Shown: piece after piece, positions 59,357-64,000 of the stretch | How positions within the stretch are numbered: the stretch's first letter is position 1 | How the letters are laid out: each line of letters begins with the position of its first letter | Assembly (NCBI RefSeq): GCF_034424375.1 | Contig: NZ_CP139965.1 | Span: forward strand, 1,364,001 to 1,428,000 | Length of the DNA: 64,000 bases | Direction of reading: 5' to 3' | From: Paraburkholderia kururiensis | GTDB lineage: Bacteria; Pseudomonadota; Gammaproteobacteria; Burkholderiales; Burkholderiaceae | Position numbers and translations under genes: made by a program | The notes under the pieces: generated by a model | The model's input: only the letters and a program-made list of their open reading frames with translations | Database searches by the model: none | Told to the model about the DNA's origin: nothing

Positions 59357-59668
59357 ATGAAAATCATCCGCAGCAAGACGTTCACGGCGCCGCGCGCATG
59401 GGGCGCGCTCGACATCGCGAACATGAACGGCATTACCACGCGGCTGCACTGGACCGATCAGCCGTACCGCTGGCACGTGAACGACGGCGAAGAGGTGTTC
59501 GCGGTGCTGGATGGCCGCGTCGAGATGCGCTATCGCGACAACGGCGCGGAACAGACTACGGTGCTGGAGGCGGGCGACATCTTCTTCGCGTCGGTGGGCA
59601 CCGAACACGTCGCGCATCCCGTCGGCGAGGCCCGAATTCTTGTAATCGAGTCGGAAGGCAGCGTGTAG
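59357..59668 (+). CDS. Cupin-domain protein
   Basis: A 103-residue single-domain cupin. Metal-site segment YRWHVNDGEEVFAVLDG (about 34-50, with His and Glu) and second motif TEHVAHPVGEARIL (about 84-97) are present. May bind a metal and a small acid or act as an isomerase; role unknown. ATG 59357. Confidence 0.8.
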   Translation: MKIIRSKTFTAPRAWGALDIANMNGITTRLHWTDQPYRWHVNDGEEVFAVLDGRVEMRYRDNGAEQTTVLEAGDIFFASVGTEHVAHPVGEARILVIESEGSV

Positions 59669-59782
59669 CGCAGCGGCCGGCAAGGTGGAGCGCCACGGCG
59701 CCGGTCGACGAATTCGCGCGAACGAACCGCGGCTTGCGGCAATCGAATGTGGGTTGGCATCAGCGAGCGGAGGACAACAACG

Positions 59783-60553
59783 ATGATTCGACAGCAGCGC
59801 AACGTGGGCATGAATCTGGCAAAGACGCTGACGAGGACGGCGGCGAGTATCGGCGTAAGCGCAGGCGCAACCGCCGTGCTCGTTTCGGGCTGTACGACCG
59901 GCTGGATGCCCTGGGAACAGCAGCAGCCCGCTTACCCCAGCGCGAGTGTGCAGCGCACACAGCAACCGGTGCCGGCGGGCTACTACCGCGTCAATCCGGG
60001 CGATACGGTGGCGGGCATCGCCGCGGCGTTCGGCCAGCGCAAGCAGGATATCGCCGACTGGAACCACATCGCCGCCGACGTGCCGCCGCTGCCCGGTCAG
60101 GTGCTGCGCGTCGCGCCGCTGCCCTCGGCGCAGGCCATGTCGCCGGGTGCCGGCACGGCCAACGGTGCCAACGCGGCGCCTGCGGTGCGGCTCGCATGGC
60201 CGGTGCAAGGCCCGGTGCTCAAGCCCTTCGTGGCCGGCAAAACGAACGGCATCGTGATCGGCGGCACCGAAGGCGAGACAGTCAAGGCGGCCGCGGCGGG
60301 GCGCGTGGTCTATGCCGGCACGGGGCTCGAAGCGTATGGGCCGCTCGTCATCGTCAAGCACAACGACTCCTTGATTACCGCCTACGGACACAACAGCAAG
60401 CTGCTCGTGAAGGAAGACGACGCCGTCGCGCAAGGCCAGGCCATCGCGGAGATGGGCGCCGACGCGAAAGGCGCGGGCACGCTCGAATTCGAAGTTCGCC
60501 GCGACGGCAAGCCTGTCGATCCGCTCGGCTACCTGCCGCGGCAAGGCGGCTGA
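59783..60553 (+). CDS. LysM plus degenerate LytM (M23-like) lipoprotein
   Basis: A 256-residue protein. An N-terminal lipoprotein-like signal segment (GATAVLVSGCTTGW, Cys about 37) precedes a LysM domain (YYRVNPGDTVAGIAAAF, about 65-81). A LytM domain occupies the C-terminal half (about 140-252). The zinc-ligand residues of active M23 peptidases are changed: GIVIGG replaces HxGxD, and TLEFEVRRDG replaces LHFEIR, so it is probably inactive. Degenerate LytM proteins such as NlpD and EnvC activate cell-wall amidases at division. GGAGG 9 nt before ATG 59783. Confidence 0.85.
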   Translation: MIRQQRNVGMNLAKTLTRTAASIGVSAGATAVLVSGCTTGWMPWEQQQPAYPSASVQRTQQPVPAGYYRVNPGDTVAGIAAAFGQRKQDIADWNHIAADVPPLPGQVLRVAPLPSAQAMSPGAGTANGANAAPAVRLAWPVQGPVLKPFVAGKTNGIVIGGTEGETVKAAAAGRVVYAGTGLEAYGPLVIVKHNDSLITAYGHNSKLLVKEDDAVAQGQAIAEMGADAKGAGTLEFEVRRDGKPVDPLGYLPRQGG

Positions 60554-60728
60554 TCCACACCGCCCGGCATGGCCGGGTAGGCTGCCAACCGCGCGTCGCG
60601 CGTGGCGTGGCAACGGTGTGCGTTTGGAAATACACTTCCCCGTCTGTCGTGCGATGGGCACCGCGCGTGCCCATCGCACCGTTTTGCATCCGTTACACCC
60701 CATTGCACCCGTCACAAGGACATGACGC

Positions 60729-61733
60729 ATGATCGATTTGCGCAGCGATACCGTAACGCGACCCAGCGAGGGCATGAAGGCCGCGATGATGCGCGCCGAG
60801 GTGGGCGACGACGTGTGGGGCGACGACCCCACCGTGCAACGTCTGCAGGCCACCGTGGCCGAGCGCGCGGGCAAGGAGGCGGGGCTCTTCTTTCCGAGCG
60901 GCACGCAGAGCAATCTCGCCGCGTTGATGGCGCACTGCGCGCGCGGCGACGAATACATCGTGGGTCAGGCCGCGCACACCTACAAGTACGAAGGCGGCGG
61001 TGCCGCGGTGCTGGGCAGTATCCAGCCACAGCCGCTCGAGAATGCGGCGGACGGTTCGCTGCCGCTCGAGAAGATCGCCGCCGCGATCAAACCGGTCGAC
61101 GATCACTTCGCGCGCACACGCCTGCTCGCGCTCGAAAACACGATCGGCGGCAAGGTGCTGCCGCCCGCTTACGTGACCGATGCCGTGCAGCTTGCGCGTC
61201 AGCACGGGCTCGCCACGCATCTGGACGGCGCGCGCGTCTATAACGCGGCCGTTGCGTCGGGGCAGCCGGTGGGCGCGCTCACGGCACCGTTCGATACCGT
61301 TTCGATCTGCTTTTCGAAGGGGCTTGGTGCGCCCGTGGGATCGGTGCTGGTCGGCAGCCGGGAACTGATCGAGCGCGCGCATCGCTGGCGCAAGGTGCTG
61401 GGCGGCGGCATGCGTCAGGCCGGCGTGCTCGCGGCCGCATGCCTCTACGCGCTGGAGCATAACGTCGACCGGCTCGCCGAGGACCACGCGAATGCCGCAC
61501 ATCTCGCGGCGGGACTCGCGGGCATCGATCAGGTCACGGTGCAATCGCAGGCCACGAACATGGTGTTCGCGCAGTTTCCGAAGGAAGACTGCGCGCCGCT
61601 CGAAGCATGGCTCAAGGAACGCGGCATCCTCACGCAGATGTTGTACGCCTCGCGATTCGTGACGCACCTCGATGTGTCGCGCGCGGACATCGACACGTTT
61701 ATCGCTGCGGTGAAGGGGTATTTCGCACGCTGA
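60729..61733 (+). CDS. ltaE: Low-specificity L-threonine aldolase
   Basis: A 334-residue PLP-dependent fold-type I enzyme. MIDLRSDTVTRPSEGMKAAM (residues 1-20) is the family start. HLDGARVYNAAVASG (about 163-177) carries the Asp, and SICFSKGLGAPVGSVLVG (about 193-210) the PLP-lysine. It splits L-threonine and related 3-hydroxy amino acids to glycine and an aldehyde. Length typical. Confidence 0.92.
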   Translation: MIDLRSDTVTRPSEGMKAAMMRAEVGDDVWGDDPTVQRLQATVAERAGKEAGLFFPSGTQSNLAALMAHCARGDEYIVGQAAHTYKYEGGGAAVLGSIQPQPLENAADGSLPLEKIAAAIKPVDDHFARTRLLALENTIGGKVLPPAYVTDAVQLARQHGLATHLDGARVYNAAVASGQPVGALTAPFDTVSICFSKGLGAPVGSVLVGSRELIERAHRWRKVLGGGMRQAGVLAAACLYALEHNVDRLAEDHANAAHLAAGLAGIDQVTVQSQATNMVFAQFPKEDCAPLEAWLKERGILTQMLYASRFVTHLDVSRADIDTFIAAVKGYFAR

Positions 61734-61836
61734 CGGTGCGAGCGAGCGGGGCGCGCGGCGTGGTTTCGCGACACGCGCCCTGTCGGTATTTTGCTGCCAG
61801 CAAGACTGACGTGCGGGCGACACGCCAGCGCGCACT

Positions 61837-62688
61837 TCAGTCGTACTTGTAGACGCCCTGCTTCGTCTTGCGTCCCAGGTGGCCCGCGGCGACCAGTTCG
61901 CGCAGCAGCGGGCACGCGCGATATTTCGTATCGCCGAAGTCCTTCAGGAACACGTCCATCACGGAAAGGCACACGTCGAGGCCGATCAGGTCCGCGAGTG
62001 CGAGCGGCCCGATGGGATGATTGGCGCCCAGCCGCATGCCCGCATCGATCTCCTCCGCGCTCGCCACACCTTCTGCCAGCACGAAAAACGCCTCGTTGAT
62101 CATCGGCACGAGGATGCGGTTCACCACGAAGCCCGGCGAGTTCTTCACACCGATCGGCGACTTGCCGAGGCGCTCCGTGAGTTCGCGCACGGAATCGGCC
62201 GTTGCCGCGCTCGTCTGCAAACCACGAATGATTTCGACGAGCGGCAGGAGCGGCACCGGATTGAAGAAGTGCATGCCGATGAAGCGCGTGGGGTCGGCGA
62301 GCGTGGCGCCGAGCGCGGTGATCGAAATGGACGACGTGTTCGACGCGATGATTGCGTGAGGCTGCACCACCGCTTCGATCTGCTTCAGGATGCGGTTTTT
62401 CAGCTCCACGTTTTCGGTGGCGGCTTCCACGACGAGATCCGCGGCGGCGAGGCGCTGGTAGTCCGTGGACGTTTCGATGCGTGCCAGCGCCGCGTCGCGC
62501 GTGGCGGCGTCCAGCTTGTCTTTCGCGACGAGCCGTTCGAGGCTCGACGTCAGCGTCGCGATGCCCTTGGCGAGCGCGGCGTCGGTGACGTCGATCATGA
62601 TTACCTTGAGGCCCGCGACGGCGGCTGTCTGCGTGATGCCGTTGCCCATGGTGCCTGCGCCCACCACACCCACTGTTTCGATCGTCAT
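61837..62688 (-). CDS. 3-hydroxybutyryl-CoA dehydrogenase
   Basis: A 283-residue NAD(P)-binding enzyme. GAGTMGNGITQTAAVAG (about 10-26) is the Rossmann motif, the catalytic His is in IGMHFFNPVPLLPLVEI (about 137-153), and NSPGFVVNRILVPMINEAF (about 182-200) and HPIGPLALADLIGLD (about 218-232) follow. It interconverts 3-hydroxybutyryl-CoA and acetoacetyl-CoA, in fatty-acid or PHB-related metabolism. Standard length. Confidence 0.94.
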   Translation of the reverse strand: MTIETVGVVGAGTMGNGITQTAAVAGLKVIMIDVTDAALAKGIATLTSSLERLVAKDKLDAATRDAALARIETSTDYQRLAAADLVVEAATENVELKNRILKQIEAVVQPHAIIASNTSSISITALGATLADPTRFIGMHFFNPVPLLPLVEIIRGLQTSAATADSVRELTERLGKSPIGVKNSPGFVVNRILVPMINEAFFVLAEGVASAEEIDAGMRLGANHPIGPLALADLIGLDVCLSVMDVFLKDFGDTKYRACPLLRELVAAGHLGRKTKQGVYKYD

Positions 62689-62926
62689 GTCCGTTTCCTT
62701 TGCGTTTCGTTGAAGTCTCTGCTGAGCCGGCGCGAGAAAAGAGCGCGCGCCGCGCCGGGAATGTCTGAGGAGAAGAGGGCGGCGATGCGCTCGCCGCTGC
62801 CACTGCGCATCGTATCAAGCGGAAGGCGCGGGCAGCCATGGGGCTCGCGCAAACGAAGCGGAGATGGCGGGCGCGCGCACGTTCCCCGATTGGGCCGCCG
62901 CGTCGTGCCAGGCAGACGACCGACGT

Positions 62927-64000
62927 CTAGCGACCCGTGGGCCCGACCGGCGTGCCGAGGCGATGCGACGGCGCGAAGAGCCGCAAGCCGCTCGCAATCG
63001 CTGCGGCACCCGCGAATACGGCACCGGCCGCGAGCGAAAGCGTCGGCCCGTGACGGCCCGCAACGCTGAAACTGAGTGCGACGAGCGCCGCCCCGGTGGT
63101 CTGCCCGAGCAACCGCGAGGTCGCGATGATGCCGCTCGCGCCGCCGCTGCGTCCGGGCGGCGCGCTCGACATGATGGCCTTCAGGTTGGGCGACTGAAAA
63201 AAGCCGAAGCCCGCGCCGCAGATCGCCATGCGCAGGCCGATCTCGTGCACCGTCGGATGCGCGGGCAGCAGCGCGAGCGAAGCCATGCCGGCACTCAGCA
63301 CCGCCAGCCCGATGGCGCCCAGCAGCCCCGGCGGGTAGCGGTCCGATAGACGCCCCGCGAACGGCGCGGCGAGCGCGACCACCACGGGCCACGGCGTCAT
63401 GAGAAAGCCTGTTTCGACCTGGCTGCGATGAAGCACGTCTTCGAAATAGAACGGCAGCGAAACGAACGCGAGCCCCTGCGCCGCGAACGAGCAGACCGCC
63501 GTGAGCGCCGAGAGCGCGAACACGGGCCGCCGGAACAGATCGACGGGCAGCATCGGCGCGGGATGGCCCGCTTCGCGGCGCATCAACAGCCATCCGAAGA
63601 CGACCGCGATGGCGCCCGCAATCAGCACGCGCGGCGCGGGCGCGCGCTGCGCGGCTTCGCCGAGCGCGAAGATCAGCGCGGCGAAGGTGATCACGTTGAG
63701 CAACGCGGCGAGCGGATCGAATGCATGGCTGCCGCGCGGCGTGGCCGGCAGCGCGGGAAGCGCGAACACGAGCGCCACGACGCCGAGCGGCACGTTGACG
63801 GCGAAGAGCCACGGCCACGCACCGAACGAGAGGATCAGCGACGCCACCGTGGGCCCCACTGCAAACGACACGCCTACGACGAGCGCGTTCATCCCCACAC
63901 CGCGCCCGAGCCGATGCGCGGGGTAAAGCGAGCGGATCAGCGCGATGTTGACGCTCATGATGGCGCTCGCGCCGAGGCCCTGGAGAATGCGCGCGGCGGC
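62927..64000 (-). CDS. MFS transporter (DHA2-like), 5' end beyond the window
   Basis: At least 357 residues visible. The ATG at 63958 is not the start: the frame is open to the window end and reads AAARILQGLGASAIMSVNIAL, a conserved MFS helix-4/loop segment (R-x-L-Q-G-x-G-A). GVGMNALVVGVSFAVGPTVAS follows (family motif C region), then about nine more helices. The C-terminus is complete. DHA2-type drug/metabolite exporter is likely. Confidence 0.85.
   Translation of the reverse strand, partial: AAARILQGLGASAIMSVNIALIRSLYPAHRLGRGVGMNALVVGVSFAVGPTVASLILSFGAWPWLFAVNVPLGVVALVFALPALPATPRGSHAFDPLAALLNVITFAALIFALGEAAQRAPAPRVLIAGAIAVVFGWLLMRREAGHPAPMLPVDLFRRPVFALSALTAVCSFAAQGLAFVSLPFYFEDVLHRSQVETGFLMTPWPVVVALAAPFAGRLSDRYPPGLLGAIGLAVLSAGMASLALLPAHPTVHEIGLRMAICGAGFGFFQSPNLKAIMSSAPPGRSGGASGIIATSRLLGQTTGAALVALSFSVAGRHGPTLSLAAGAVFAGAAAIASGLRLFAPSHRLGTPVGPTGR

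Overview
The window reads as a chromosomal segment of a Burkholderiaceae bacterium (Burkholderia sensu lato, most likely Paraburkholderia, Caballeronia or a close relative). The evidence is high GC with dense, mostly leading-edge-to-edge genes, two DUF4148 secreted proteins, DUF2917 and DUF4337 proteins, a Burkholderia-type trimeric porin, an mprF-acvB pair and many LysR and GntR regulators. I see no rRNA, intact tRNA, CRISPR array, phage or insertion sequence. The last gene (an MFS transporter) runs off the right end.

Layout. 1-4 kb: DUF4148 protein, an EF-G2-type GTPase and a GT9-like protein. 4-8.3 kb: a Crp/Fnr regulator convergent with a six-gene minus-strand operon that looks like an R-body (refractile body, reb) locus. 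It runs ECF sigma factor, small RebB-like protein, Pro-Thr-repeat RebB-like protein, an unrecognised helical protein, then two RebB paralogues. 8.4-14.6 kb: LysR, M14 deacylase, DUF4337, and an aminotransferase-GntR-FUSC operon preceded by two perfect 16-bp palindromes. 14.6-16.9 kb: ahpC-ahpF with an OxyR-like site. 17-21.2 kb: the lysyl-phosphatidylglycerol module mprF-acvB. 21.5-28 kb: EamA exporter/LysR, porin, DUF2917 and a two-component system. 28-34.3 kb: a tripartite RND efflux operon.

34.4-51.2 kb is the metabolic centre. An FCD-type GntR regulator, SucC/SucD-like CoA ligase, a ThDP enzyme of the oxalyl-CoA decarboxylase/2-hydroxyacyl-CoA lyase family, formyl-CoA:oxalate CoA-transferase (frc), a fused ADP-forming acyl-CoA synthetase, a FAH-family protein, an OxlT-like antiporter with two LysR regulators, an aldehyde dehydrogenase and a PanE-like reductase follow one another. 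They suggest uptake and CoA-dependent breakdown of oxalate or a related 2-hydroxy/2-oxo acid through formyl-CoA. The same 16-bp palindrome occurs twice in the divergent promoter of the ligase and ThDP-enzyme genes, and a degenerate copy precedes the regulator gene, which suggests one autoregulated regulon.

51.4-64 kb holds ordinary genes: LysE exporter, DUF2252, SDR, Oxidored-like/Sir2 pair, PNPOx-fold protein, 6-phosphogluconate dehydrogenase, DUF4148, cupin, a catalytically degenerate LytM protein, threonine aldolase, 3-hydroxybutyryl-CoA dehydrogenase and the partial MFS gene. The two systems most worth following are the R-body locus with its unrecognised component, and the oxalate/formyl-CoA cluster, whose ThDP enzyme does not look like canonical oxalyl-CoA decarboxylase.
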